Positions 16,550 to 24,211 of a stretch of DNA of 31,541 nucleotides are shown here, piece by piece (the first letter of the stretch is position 1; every line of letters starts with the position of its first letter). A program made the translations under genes and the position numbers. This stretch comes from an uncultured Alphaproteobacteria bacterium (GTDB taxonomy: Bacteria > Pseudomonadota > Alphaproteobacteria > UBA7985 > CAJQQZ01): NCBI GenBank assembly GCA_905480445.1, contig CAJQQJ010000280.1, forward strand, positions 1 through 31,541, read 5' to 3'. The notes beneath the pieces were generated by a model. It was not told the DNA's origin. It searched no databases and worked only from the letters and a program-made list of their open reading frames with translations.

Positions 16550-18076
16550 ATGGCAAGGCGCAGTGGTCGTAACCGTGCTCCAGAGGGCACTAAACCGGCC
16601 AGACACCCAGGCGCACCTTTCATCAATCGTAAACTGGCAACCTACGACATTTTGGGCGAAGAGGGCCTTTGCCTGATCGAGCGAAATGCTGACCAAATCC
16701 TTAAAGACGTCGGCATGGAATTTCACGACGATCCGAGCCTGCTAGAAATCTTCAAAGAAGCCGGAGCGGACGTGCGGGGCGTTCGTGTGCGTTTTGAGCC
16801 GGGTATGTGTCGCCAGATTATTCAGGCCACCGCACCAGCCAGGTTCAAACAACATGCTCGTAATCCTGCCAACACTGTTGAATTCGGTGGCAACAATACA
16901 ATCCTCTGTCCCTCCTGGGGTCCGCCATTCGTTCACGATCTGGATGAAGGGCGCCGCTACGCAACGATAGCCGACTTTGAGAACCTAGTGAAAATCCACC
17001 ACATGATTCCCCATCTTCATCACTCTGGTGGTGTGGTGTGCGAGCCAGTGGATCTGCCGGCAAACAAACGCCATCTGGATATGCTTTACACTCATATTCG
17101 CTATTCTGATCGACCCTTTATGGGTGCCTTCATTGGGGCCGAGCGTGCGATGGATGCGATCGAAATGGCAAAGATCATCTTTGGTGAAGAGTTCATGTTG
17201 GAAAACCCAGTGCTCTACTGTGTTTCCAACACCAACGCGCCGTTAGTCATGGACGCTCATATGTCTGGCGCGCTCAAGACCTACGCCAAATACAATCAAC
17301 CCGTCGCTTGCACGCCTTGGACATTGGCTGGAGCCATGAGCCCTTGCACGGTTGCAGGTACACTGGCGCAAGTCTTAGCAGAGGCTATGGCTTGTTTAAC
17401 TTTGGTGCAATTGATCAAACCCGGCGCACCCTGTTTGATGGGTTCATTCGCCAGCACTATGTCAATGCAATCAGGTGCCCCGACCTTTGGAACGCCAGAA
17501 GCCGCCAAGATGGTGCTTGTCTCTGGGCAGTTGGCGAGACGCTTGGGTGTGCCACTTCACACTGTCGGCACGCTTTCATCTTCTAAGCTACCCGATGCAC
17601 AATCGGAGCAAGAGGCCACCTGGGGATTGCTCATGGCTATGTTGGGCGGTGCTAACCTCGTTAACCACGCGACCGGTTGGCTTGAAGGTGGATTGGTGAC
17701 GTCGTTTGAGAAAACCATGATCGACGCGGATCTTTGCGGGAAGGTTGCAAGCTTCTTTCAGGGCATCGATCTGTCGGATAATGCCCAAGCCTTGGATGCG
17801 ATAGCGGCGGTAGGACCCGGTGCACACTTCCTTGGTTCGGCTCACACTCAGGCTAATTTCAAAGATGCTTTCTACATGCCGACGTCGGCTGACTCCAACT
17901 CCTTTGAGCAATGGCTGGCGGAGGGTGGGAAAGACACGGCCCAGAGGGCAAACGAACAGTGGAAGTCTTTGCTGGCAAACTATGAGGATCCCGGCCTAGA
18001 TCCCGCAATTGACGAGGCTTTAAAAGGCTACATAGCCAAGCGAAAAGCTTCTGTCCCCGATCAGAATTATTTCTAA
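16550..18076 (+). CDS. Trimethylamine methyltransferase (MttB) superfamily protein, non-pyrrolysine
   Basis: This is a 508-residue MttB-superfamily methyltransferase. True MttB demethylates trimethylamine onto a corrinoid protein using pyrrolysine. Non-pyrrolysine members such as glycine betaine methyltransferase MtgB act on quaternary amines. The frame reads through with no in-frame TAG; the segment TLSSSKLPDAQSEQ (residues 341-354, L347) appears to be where archaeal MttB carries pyrrolysine. Other landmarks are CPSWGPPFVHDLDEGRR near 122 and GSFASTMSMQSGAPTFGTPE near 302. It would remove the first methyl from a quaternary amine, leaving a dimethyl compound for the upstream oxidases. No MtgC/MttC-type corrinoid protein or activating methyltransferase is encoded nearby, which is unusual for this family's chemistry. 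It ends 23 bases from the convergent desaturase-family gene. Confidence 0.88.
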   Translation: MARRSGRNRAPEGTKPARHPGAPFINRKLATYDILGEEGLCLIERNADQILKDVGMEFHDDPSLLEIFKEAGADVRGVRVRFEPGMCRQIIQATAPARFKQHARNPANTVEFGGNNTILCPSWGPPFVHDLDEGRRYATIADFENLVKIHHMIPHLHHSGGVVCEPVDLPANKRHLDMLYTHIRYSDRPFMGAFIGAERAMDAIEMAKIIFGEEFMLENPVLYCVSNTNAPLVMDAHMSGALKTYAKYNQPVACTPWTLAGAMSPCTVAGTLAQVLAEAMACLTLVQLIKPGAPCLMGSFASTMSMQSGAPTFGTPEAAKMVLVSGQLARRLGVPLHTVGTLSSSKLPDAQSEQEATWGLLMAMLGGANLVNHATGWLEGGLVTSFEKTMIDADLCGKVASFFQGIDLSDNAQALDAIAAVGPGAHFLGSAHTQANFKDAFYMPTSADSNSFEQWLAEGGKDTAQRANEQWKSLLANYEDPGLDPAIDEALKGYIAKRKASVPDQNYF

Positions 18077-18078
18077 TA

Positions 18079-18111
18079 CCTTTCATCAAAATTCCGCCCT
18101 TATTTGAAAGG
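18079..18111. terminator. Possible weak bidirectional hairpin between convergent genes
   Basis: CCTTTCA at 18079-18085 and TGAAAGG at 18105-18111 form a seven-pair inverted repeat with a 19-base loop. It spans the convergent junction of mttB-like and desaturase-family genes and runs into the latter's last codons. There is no clear T-tract, so its efficiency is doubtful. Confidence 0.25.
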
Positions 18112-18891
18112 AAGAAGCAGGGACCAAAGCAGCATTCTTGGTTTCTCATCACGCCATCTCAGACCGAGTTCCATTCTCTCGTGGCTAGTTCCGGGCTCCG
18201 AAACATAGGTTCTAAATACACGGTCCCAAAGTGACAGTGTGTTGCCGTAGTTGGAATCATGTTCATGGCGATGCACAGAGTGATGAACGCGGTGCATGTC
18301 TGGTGTCACGACAACCCATCTCATCACCGCCTCTATGCTTTTTGGAAGCCGAAGGTTGGTGTGGTTGAACAGCGCCATTCCATTCAGCAAAGCCTCGTAG
18401 GCAATCACTGCAAGAGCCAGAGGGCCCAACAAATAAATAGCGCCAACTTTTAGGATCATCGACAAAGCAATCTCAATGGGATGGAAACGGATACCGGTTG
18501 TCACGTCCATCTCTTGGTCGGCATGATGAACTTGATGAAGGCGCCAAAGGAGCGGGATCTTGTGGCTGATCAAATGCTGAAACCAAATGACAAAATCAAG
18601 AATCAACAGCGAAAGCGCGACTTCGATCCAGAGGGACCAATCCAGATAATTAAAGAGCCCCCAGTCTTTGGCGTTGGCATCAAGAGCTGCACCCACCGCT
18701 AGCAATGGCAGCAGCAAAGCGAGAAGCCTCAGAGTGATGCTATCTATCAACAATAGACATAAGTTGGTGAACCAACGCTTAGACTTCTTGTCTCTTTGCC
18801 GCCTTTTAGGCAGCAGTTGTTCCAGGCTTGCGAACAAGACAAAGAGCGCTAGAAAAATGCTCAGTCGGATCCAGGCCTGGTTTTCTAACAT
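18100..18891 (-). CDS. Sterol desaturase / fatty acid hydroxylase family membrane protein
   Basis: This 263-residue integral membrane protein belongs to the fatty acid hydroxylase superfamily. Its di-iron histidine clusters are visible as HLISH near residue 106, HQVHH near 117 and HRVHHSVHRHEHDSNYG near 205-221. Hydrophobic segments occur at the N-terminus (about residues 9-24), near 52-70, near 87-104 and near 150-168. The family hydroxylates or desaturates lipid chains, sterols or carotenoids with oxygen; the bacterial substrate here is unknown. The ATG is three bases after the pcaF stop, so it is co-transcribed with pcaD and pcaF. This is an odd partner for beta-ketoadipate genes. It may be regulatory convenience or a lipid function unrelated to aromatic catabolism. 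Confidence 0.88.
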   Translation of the reverse strand: MLENQAWIRLSIFLALFVLFASLEQLLPKRRQRDKKSKRWFTNLCLLLIDSITLRLLALLLPLLAVGAALDANAKDWGLFNYLDWSLWIEVALSLLILDFVIWFQHLISHKIPLLWRLHQVHHADQEMDVTTGIRFHPIEIALSMILKVGAIYLLGPLALAVIAYEALLNGMALFNHTNLRLPKSIEAVMRWVVVTPDMHRVHHSVHRHEHDSNYGNTLSLWDRVFRTYVSEPGTSHERMELGLRWRDEKPRMLLWSLLLPFK

Positions 18892-18894
18892 TAC

Positions 18895-20100
18895 CTACAC
18901 ACGTTCGATGGCTATTGCGATGCCTTGACCGACACCAATGCACATGGTGGCCAAAGCAAGTTTCCCTTTTCGGTTTACCAACTCCAAAGCAGCGGTTCCG
19001 GTGATCCGAGTACCAGAAGCCCCAAGCGGGTGACCAAGCGCGATGGCGCCGCCATTTGGATTAACGTGTTCCGCCGCTTCGTCGATGCCGAGCTGTCGCA
19101 GGGTTGGGATGCCCTGAGCTGCAAAGGCTTCGTTAAGCTCAATCACATCAAAGTCTGTTGGTTTCAATCTAAGACGGTCACAAAGTTTTTGAGAAGCTGG
19201 GGCTGGTCCTATCCCCATGATGCGTGGTTCTACACCGGCCGTCGCTGCTCCTAGGACGCGAACGATTGGGGTAAGATTGTAGGCTTTAATGGCGGCCTCT
19301 GATGCAACAATTACAGCGGCTGACCCGTCGTTGACACCTGAAGCATTGCCCGCCGTTACAGTACCATTTTCTTTAAAAGGCGTGCCTAGGCTGGCCAGTT
19401 TTTCTAGGCTCGTGAGGCGCGGATGCTCGTCTTTGTCGACGATCGTAGGATCTCCCTTGCGTTGTGGAATAGTGACTGGCGTAATCTCTTGAGCCAAGCG
19501 ACCGTTGGCTTGAGCTGCAGCTGCTTTTTCTTGGCTGCGCAAAGCAAAGGCGTCTTGGTCCTCGCGGCTAACACCAAACTGTTCAGCGACATTCTCGCCA
19601 GTTTCTGGCATGGAATCGATGCCGTATTGTTTTTTCATCAACTTGTTCACAAAGCGCCAACCAAGGGTCGTGTCGTAGATTTCCGCACTTCGTGAGAAAG
19701 CAGTGCTGGCTTTTGGCATAACAAAAGGTGCACGAGACATAGACTCGACACCGCCAGCGATTACGATATCTGCTTCGCCGGCTTTGATCATCCGGGAAGC
19801 GATAGCAATGGCATCCATACCAGAGCCACAAAGGCGGTTGATGGTGGCACCTGGGACAGATGTCGGCACGCCTGCCAATAACGACGACATGCGGGCAACG
19901 TTACGATTATCTTCACCCGCCTGGTTGGCACAGCCATAAATGACGTCGTCGACTTTTGACCAGTCAACGTCAGGGTTACGATCCATCAATGCCTTGAGCG
20001 GAACAGCGCCTAGGTCGTCAGTCCTGACTTGAGAAAGCGATCCACCGAAGCGCCCGATAGGGGTTCGGATGTAATCACAGATGAAGGCTTCGTTTGTCAT
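18895..20100 (-). CDS. pcaF: 3-oxoadipyl-CoA thiolase
   Basis: This 401-residue thiolase cleaves 3-oxoadipyl-CoA with CoA to succinyl-CoA and acetyl-CoA, the last step of the beta-ketoadipate pathway. The catalytic triad is present: C91 in NRLCGSGMDA, H357 in GGAIALGHPLGASGTR and C387 in CIGVGQG. The N-terminal IRTPIGRFGGSLSQVRTDDL and DDVIYGCANQAGEDNRNVAR blocks are typical of PcaF rather than of short-chain acetyl-CoA acetyltransferase, though a broader beta-ketothiolase role cannot be excluded. It lies 12 bases downstream of pcaD and three bases upstream of the desaturase-family gene. pcaIJ, pcaB, pcaC and pcaHG are not in the window, so the rest of the pathway must be elsewhere or absent. 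Confidence 0.92.
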   Translation of the reverse strand: MTNEAFICDYIRTPIGRFGGSLSQVRTDDLGAVPLKALMDRNPDVDWSKVDDVIYGCANQAGEDNRNVARMSSLLAGVPTSVPGATINRLCGSGMDAIAIASRMIKAGEADIVIAGGVESMSRAPFVMPKASTAFSRSAEIYDTTLGWRFVNKLMKKQYGIDSMPETGENVAEQFGVSREDQDAFALRSQEKAAAAQANGRLAQEITPVTIPQRKGDPTIVDKDEHPRLTSLEKLASLGTPFKENGTVTAGNASGVNDGSAAVIVASEAAIKAYNLTPIVRVLGAATAGVEPRIMGIGPAPASQKLCDRLRLKPTDFDVIELNEAFAAQGIPTLRQLGIDEAAEHVNPNGGAIALGHPLGASGTRITGTAALELVNRKGKLALATMCIGVGQGIAIAIERV

Positions 20101-20112
20101 AGTTGTCAGGTC

Positions 20113-20895
20113 CTACAGTTGGAAAAAGCTACGGATGGCGTCATCAAACTCTGCCCTCCGTTCGATGTTTGAAATATGGGGCGCTTCGAATTCTTCAAGA
20201 CGCGCGCCAGGAATTGTTTCTGCAATCAGCCTGCCCAGTTCGGGCGGTGTGGCGATATCGACAGAACCGCTGATAACCATAACAGGCAGCGTAACCGCTT
20301 TGTTTGCTTCTCTGAAATCCATGTCGCGGATAGCTGCACAGCAAGAGGCGTAACCCCTGGGATCAGCTTGTCGAACCATATCCATCTGTCTCTTAATCGC
20401 GCTTGGATCGGCTTTTTGGAAAGCTTTGGTGAACCAACGGTCTACCGTTGAATCTGCGATCACATCCATGCCTTGTTCAAGCACGGTGTTAATCCGATCT
20501 ACCCAAACCTGTTTGTCGCCGCCTGCGAAAGATGATGTGTTCGCAAAAACCATTTTGTCAAAGCGGTCAACATGATTGGCTGCCAACCATTGCCCTGTCA
20601 TGCCACCAATCGAAAGCCCAATCCAGTTTGCTGTTTGGATGCCAAGATGATCCATCAATTTGATCACATCTCCACCCAAATCAGCCATGGAATAGTCACC
20701 TTCAGCGGTGGAGGATTTGCCGTGCCCTCTCTTATCATAGGCCACACAAGTGAAGTGTTCAGAGAGCCACGCGACTTGGGTGTCCCAAAGATGGAGGTTG
20801 GTGCCGAGAGAGTTGGAAAAGACCAGAGTAGGCTTGTCTGATGAGCCCGTCACTTGATAGTGGATCTTGTGCGTATCGAGGTTTGCGAAGGGCAT
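20113..20895 (-). CDS. pcaD: 3-oxoadipate enol-lactonase
   Basis: This 260-residue alpha/beta hydrolase matches PcaD in length and sequence. PcaD opens 3-oxoadipate enol-lactone to 3-oxoadipate in the protocatechuate/catechol branch of aromatic degradation. The catalytic serine is S95 in GLSIGG, the acid is D213 in SGSVDIATPP and the histidine is H240 in APHISNIE. LVFSNSLGTNLHLWD near residue 24 and AYDKRGHGKS near 52 form the oxyanion and cap-strand landmarks. It precedes pcaF by 12 bases, and GGAAG about ten bases upstream of the ATG may be its ribosome-binding site. A 66-base gap separates it from the DUF3095 gene upstream, so it may share that gene's transcript. The cytoplasm is expected. 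Confidence 0.9.
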   Translation of the reverse strand: MPFANLDTHKIHYQVTGSSDKPTLVFSNSLGTNLHLWDTQVAWLSEHFTCVAYDKRGHGKSSTAEGDYSMADLGGDVIKLMDHLGIQTANWIGLSIGGMTGQWLAANHVDRFDKMVFANTSSFAGGDKQVWVDRINTVLEQGMDVIADSTVDRWFTKAFQKADPSAIKRQMDMVRQADPRGYASCCAAIRDMDFREANKAVTLPVMVISGSVDIATPPELGRLIAETIPGARLEEFEAPHISNIERRAEFDDAIRSFFQL

Positions 20896-20961
20896 AAAAA
20901 GATCTTCCGAAAAGGTTTCAGATCAATTCATAGCGTTGAATGGCCTTGGACGTAAAGGCTC

Positions 20962-22113
20962 CTAAGCTGCTTTCATCTGTTCTTTCATGGCTAAAGCTGC
21001 CACTGCGTATCCGCCGTTGGCTCCATCGACGAAATGAATATGGTCATCCTCCATAGGCGAGGGAACGATACAGGTGATTAGAGCTTCTTCTTGGCTGTGC
21101 AGGCCGTAAAAGCAGGTTTCCGCCTGATAGCCGTCCACTAAGATCTTTTCCAACTGGGCCAACTGCTGACTATCGCAATCCACTGTCATTTTTAGGCCAT
21201 CGTCAAATTTTCGGAAGTCCGTGTTGGATGATACGACTTCGGCATAGCGACGAGCAGAAAAGCCCTTGTAGTCAATGTTGAACTTCGAAAGGCACCAGGC
21301 GAAGATCGTTACAAACCTAACCCATCTTTTCTTTGCAGCCTTGTTTGAGGGATCATGTTCCATGGCGACCTCGAGATCAATGCCTTTAGACCACAAGGCA
21401 TAATCTGGGCCCTTAATGGGAACTGGGCTGCCGCGATCGATTTCGTCTTGAAAAACAGCAAGAGCTTGCTCAGTCAACAGGGTGAAAGCCTCATCGTGGC
21501 CTGTGATCGGCAAAATGATGACAGAAAGGATCTGACCTTTTTCGGATTGAATAGGATGCCATCGGCAAGAAAGTCCCTCTAGATTGGGTGGGCCAATTGG
21601 TTTGCTGCTCGTGACTTCGAACTCACCAGATTTCATGGCATGCTCTGCCCAGGCAAGGCCTCCACCATCAAACATGGCGTAATCGACATAGTCAGACGGT
21701 GCGAAACGGGCGACCCGCACAGTGTGACCGGCATCGTTTATCGCCGAGACGGGCGCTAAAGCGACACGCATTTGCAGACCTAGCGCTTCTTCGACCCATT
21801 TCTGACAACTCAGCAAAACATCCCGAGCAATCTCAGCTTTTTCCGCTGGAAGTGCGACGGCAGCGCCATCGCCTCCGAAGACAGTCGGCAGTTCCACGTC
21901 GCCAAGACTGTTTCGCATGGCTGAGATCAATGAAGCGCCTGCCATATTGACTTGTTTGTAGTTGCCTTTTGAAATGGCAACCGTGGAGTCGACAATATCG
22001 GCCAAAGCGATGAACCAATCGCCAGGAAAATCTTGATAAATGGATGGATCGGCAAGATCTGCAAACCGTCGGTGGATTGGAAGATCTTTGTAGAAAGAAT
22101 TTACGGTGCTCAT
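20962..22113 (-). CDS. DUF3095 family protein with class III nucleotide cyclase-like N-terminal domain
   Basis: This is a 383-residue protein of the DUF3095 family, whose function is not established. The open frame extends to 22200. I chose the ATG at 22113 because AAGGTGG lies a few bases before it and the sequence then reads MSTVNSFYKDLPIH. Residues 33-160 look like a class III adenylate/guanylate cyclase domain: FIALADIVDST with D39, then VFGGDGAAV with D82. The 43-residue spacing matches the two metal-binding aspartates of real cyclases. LQMRVALAPV and GGGLAWAEHAMKSGEFEVTS follow in the expected order. The C-terminal half (about 200-383) has no fold I recognise; its ending is rich in acidic and aromatic residues. 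It is divergent from the ABC-transporter operon and lies upstream of pcaD, so a signalling role towards either is conceivable but unproven. Confidence 0.75.
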   Translation of the reverse strand: MSTVNSFYKDLPIHRRFADLADPSIYQDFPGDWFIALADIVDSTVAISKGNYKQVNMAGASLISAMRNSLGDVELPTVFGGDGAAVALPAEKAEIARDVLLSCQKWVEEALGLQMRVALAPVSAINDAGHTVRVARFAPSDYVDYAMFDGGGLAWAEHAMKSGEFEVTSSKPIGPPNLEGLSCRWHPIQSEKGQILSVIILPITGHDEAFTLLTEQALAVFQDEIDRGSPVPIKGPDYALWSKGIDLEVAMEHDPSNKAAKKRWVRFVTIFAWCLSKFNIDYKGFSARRYAEVVSSNTDFRKFDDGLKMTVDCDSQQLAQLEKILVDGYQAETCFYGLHSQEEALITCIVPSPMEDDHIHFVDGANGGYAVAALAMKEQMKAA

Positions 22114-22360
22114 CTGATCCACCTTACTCTGTTCTAGCGTTTTCGGCGTTCTGCTCACCGCAAAGTGATCAACACAAATTGATTCGCTTGGTCTCAACAA
22201 CGATTTGCCAGCTTCGTGAGATGCTTACACCTAGCAGTAAAGCTCTTTCAATCCGAACAAACGTCGAAATAATGATTTATGGTTGTATTATATTACTATT
22301 TAACGAGTCAGAATTCGATGGTTTTTGACGTCTAGAGAACAGTAACTTTCGTAATCTTTC

Positions 22361-22388
22361 TTGAACACCCCCATGAATCTGCTAGGGT
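22361..22388 (+). promoter_or_regulatory. Candidate promoter of the ABC-transporter operon
   Basis: TTGAAC at 22361-22366 and TAGGGT at 22383-22388 are spaced by 16 bases, close to the alphaproteobacterial housekeeping pattern. Transcription would then start near 22395, at the left arm of the inverted repeat. The -10 match is only moderate. Confidence 0.4.
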
Positions 22389-22393
22389 CGAGG

Positions 22394-22411
22394 CTGGTTA
22401 CTGTAAACCAG
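22394..22411. promoter_or_regulatory. Inverted repeat at the expected transcription start, possible operator
   Basis: CTGGTT (22394-22399) and AACCAG (22406-22411) form a perfect six-base dyad with a six-base centre. It overlaps the start point predicted from the promoter at 22361-22388. That is a typical position for a repressor operator; a small RNA hairpin in the leader is the alternative. No regulator gene lies in the window. Confidence 0.35.
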
Positions 22412-22481
22412 GTTTGGCCGGAGTGACCCAATAACAAGACGATTTCTGGTCGATTAGATCTATATGAACAGGGAGTTCTCA

Positions 22482-24110
22482 ATGAGTTCAAAAACATTAT
22501 TAGGCGGCAAGGTTCCGTCAATCGTTCTTAAGGCAGCGAAAGATGTCAAGAAGGGCAAAGTTTCCCGACGTGAGTTTCTAGCAACAGCTACAGCACTTGG
22601 TGTTACTGGTGCTGCTGCCATGTCAATGATTGGCACTAAGCCAGCTGCGGCTGCTGCACACGGAAAAATGGGCGGCGAGCTTCGCATCTCAATGCTGGTT
22701 AAGCAAATGACTGACCCACGTCTTTTTGACTGGTCAGAAATGGGTAACACTGCACGCCACTTCTGTGAGCCATTGGTTCGCTGGAACAAAGACTTCACAT
22801 TTTCACCGCGCCTTTTGGCTGGTTGGGAAGCAAACGAAGATGCAACTGTCTACACTTTGAAGCTACGTGATAATGTAACTTGGAACAACGGTGACAAGTG
22901 TACTGCAGAGCACATCGCATTCAATCTTATGCGCTGGACTGAAGGTGACGTTGAAGGTAACTCAATGGCCGCTCGTGTGTCGTCACTGACTAAGGAAGGT
23001 GTTGAAATTGTTGACGCGACGACTATTCGCCTCAACCTAACAAAGCCTGACATCACTATCATTGCTGGTATGGCTGACTATCCTGGTTTGATTGTTCACC
23101 CTGACTTTGGTGGCGATCTGTCTGCCAACCCAATCGGCACCGGCCCTTACAACATGGTTGAGTTTGAAGTTGAAGTTGGTGCTCGCTATGAAAAGCGTGA
23201 TCCTGCAGAATGGTATGGAACGGAAGTTTGGGGCGAAGTTAAGCTCGATTCTATCGCCTACACAGATTATGGTAACGATCCTGCTCCTGAAACAGCTGCT
23301 TTTGAATCTGGCGAAATTGATGCCAACTATGAGACTTTCCCTGCTCAGGCAGAGTTAATGGATGGTCTTGGTTTCACACGTTCGCAAGTAGCGACTGGTG
23401 CAACAATCATTGCTCGTGGTCACCAGTCTGAAGGGTCAATCATGACCAATAAGAACTTCCGTAAAGCTTTGGCACTTTGTGTATCAAACGCTGACATGTT
23501 GGAAGTTGGTCAAAACGGCATTGGTTCAGTTGCTGAAAACCATCACGTTGGTCCAATGCACGAAGAGTACGTTGACCTCGGTGAAAAGCCAACTCAGAAC
23601 ATCGAGGCTGCTAAGGCACTTCTTGAATCTGAAGGTCTTGCTGGTGCTGAGTTCACATACTCATACCTTGCTGGCGGCGATTATCGTCAATCCACATCGG
23701 AGGCGATGATTTCTCAGTTCCGTGAAGCAGGTTTGAATGTTGAGGCCGACGGTCGTCCAGCATCTGACTTCTGGTCAAACTGGTTGAACTACCCTTTCTC
23801 TACTACAAACTGGAATGGTCGTCCTCTGGGCGTTCAGCTCTATGGTTTGGCTTATCGTAGCGGTGTAAAATGGAACGAAGCGAACTACAGCAACGCTGAA
23901 TTCGATACTCTGCTTGATGAAGCTAATTCTTTGGCTGATCCAGCTGCACGTAGTGTGGTTATGGGTAAGTTGGAAAAAATTCTTCAGGACGACGGTGTGA
24001 TTATCCAGCCATATTGGCGCGGTATTCTTTGCCATCATACTGATGCAGTTCATGGTTACTTTAAACACCAAGCAAACGAGCATCACTTAGAAGAAGTCTC
24101 TATGGGCTAA
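22482..24110 (+). CDS. ABC transporter substrate-binding protein, dipeptide/opine type (SBP_bac_5), Tat-exported
   Basis: This periplasmic solute-binding protein belongs to the DppA/OppA cluster and has 542 residues from the chosen ATG. An upstream ATG at 22464 exists, but AGGGAG (22470-22475) sits at ideal distance from 22482. The N-terminus has a twin-arginine signal, SRREFL with R29-R30, then a hydrophobic run and an AAAAA-H cleavage area near residues 55-60. Export would be of a folded protein. The mature part shows the family pattern GTGPYNMVEFEVEVGARYEKR and the closing-lobe DEANSLADPAARS. The gene favours a narrow set of codons (GCT, GGT, GTT, GAA, AAC, CGT) more than its neighbours, which suggests high expression. 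The ligand is unknown; peptides, opines or amino-acid derivatives are usual for this family. Confidence 0.92.
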   Translation: MSSKTLLGGKVPSIVLKAAKDVKKGKVSRREFLATATALGVTGAAAMSMIGTKPAAAAAHGKMGGELRISMLVKQMTDPRLFDWSEMGNTARHFCEPLVRWNKDFTFSPRLLAGWEANEDATVYTLKLRDNVTWNNGDKCTAEHIAFNLMRWTEGDVEGNSMAARVSSLTKEGVEIVDATTIRLNLTKPDITIIAGMADYPGLIVHPDFGGDLSANPIGTGPYNMVEFEVEVGARYEKRDPAEWYGTEVWGEVKLDSIAYTDYGNDPAPETAAFESGEIDANYETFPAQAELMDGLGFTRSQVATGATIIARGHQSEGSIMTNKNFRKALALCVSNADMLEVGQNGIGSVAENHHVGPMHEEYVDLGEKPTQNIEAAKALLESEGLAGAEFTYSYLAGGDYRQSTSEAMISQFREAGLNVEADGRPASDFWSNWLNYPFSTTNWNGRPLGVQLYGLAYRSGVKWNEANYSNAEFDTLLDEANSLADPAARSVVMGKLEKILQDDGVIIQPYWRGILCHHTDAVHGYFKHQANEHHLEEVSMG

Positions 24111-24125
24111 CATTTAGTCCCGTAG

Positions 24126-24164
24126 TGGGGGCGAGTGGATAACCATTCGCCCCCATTTTATTTT
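24126..24164 (+). terminator. Strong intrinsic terminator between binding-protein and permease genes
   Basis: A 13-pair stem (24126-24138 with 24043-24055 numbering corrected to 24143-24155) has one G-T pair and an ATAA loop, and is followed by TTTTATTTT. Such a site inside an importer operon usually lets most transcripts end after the binding-protein gene, giving an excess of it over membrane subunits. It also stabilises the upstream mRNA. Confidence 0.85.
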
Positions 24165-24211
24165 GAAGCCCCTAAGCCGCAGCACCAGTGGCCCACTGAG
24201 GACTCAGGCCT

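Larger units (their letters stand above)
22114..22481. other. Intergenic regulatory region between DUF3095 gene and ABC-transporter operon
   Basis: These 368 bases separate divergent genes and contain no convincing coding sequence. The middle (about 22265-22310) is clearly AT-rich, with TATAAT-like strings readable on the minus strand, and may hold the DUF3095 promoter. The part nearer the transporter holds a candidate plus-strand promoter and an inverted repeat, listed separately. About 90 bases of likely 5' untranslated leader precede the binding-protein gene. Confidence 0.6.

Noticed and set aside
16550..18076. Pyrrolysine-containing MttB
   Set aside because: No in-frame TAG occurs in the gene, and the corresponding region has an ordinary residue.
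22114..22200. N-terminal extension of the DUF3095 protein to the ATG at 22200
   Set aside because: The 29 extra residues have no family likeness, and a good ribosome-binding site lies before the ATG at 22113.
22114..22481. Riboswitch in the leader of the transporter operon
   Set aside because: Only one six-pair dyad is visible; I recognise no conserved core of any riboswitch class, including glycine and cobalamin types.
22300..22521. Minus-strand open frame of 73 codons upstream of the binding-protein gene
   Set aside because: It overlaps the promoter, the leader and the start of a clear gene, has no recognisable domain and no convincing ribosome-binding site.
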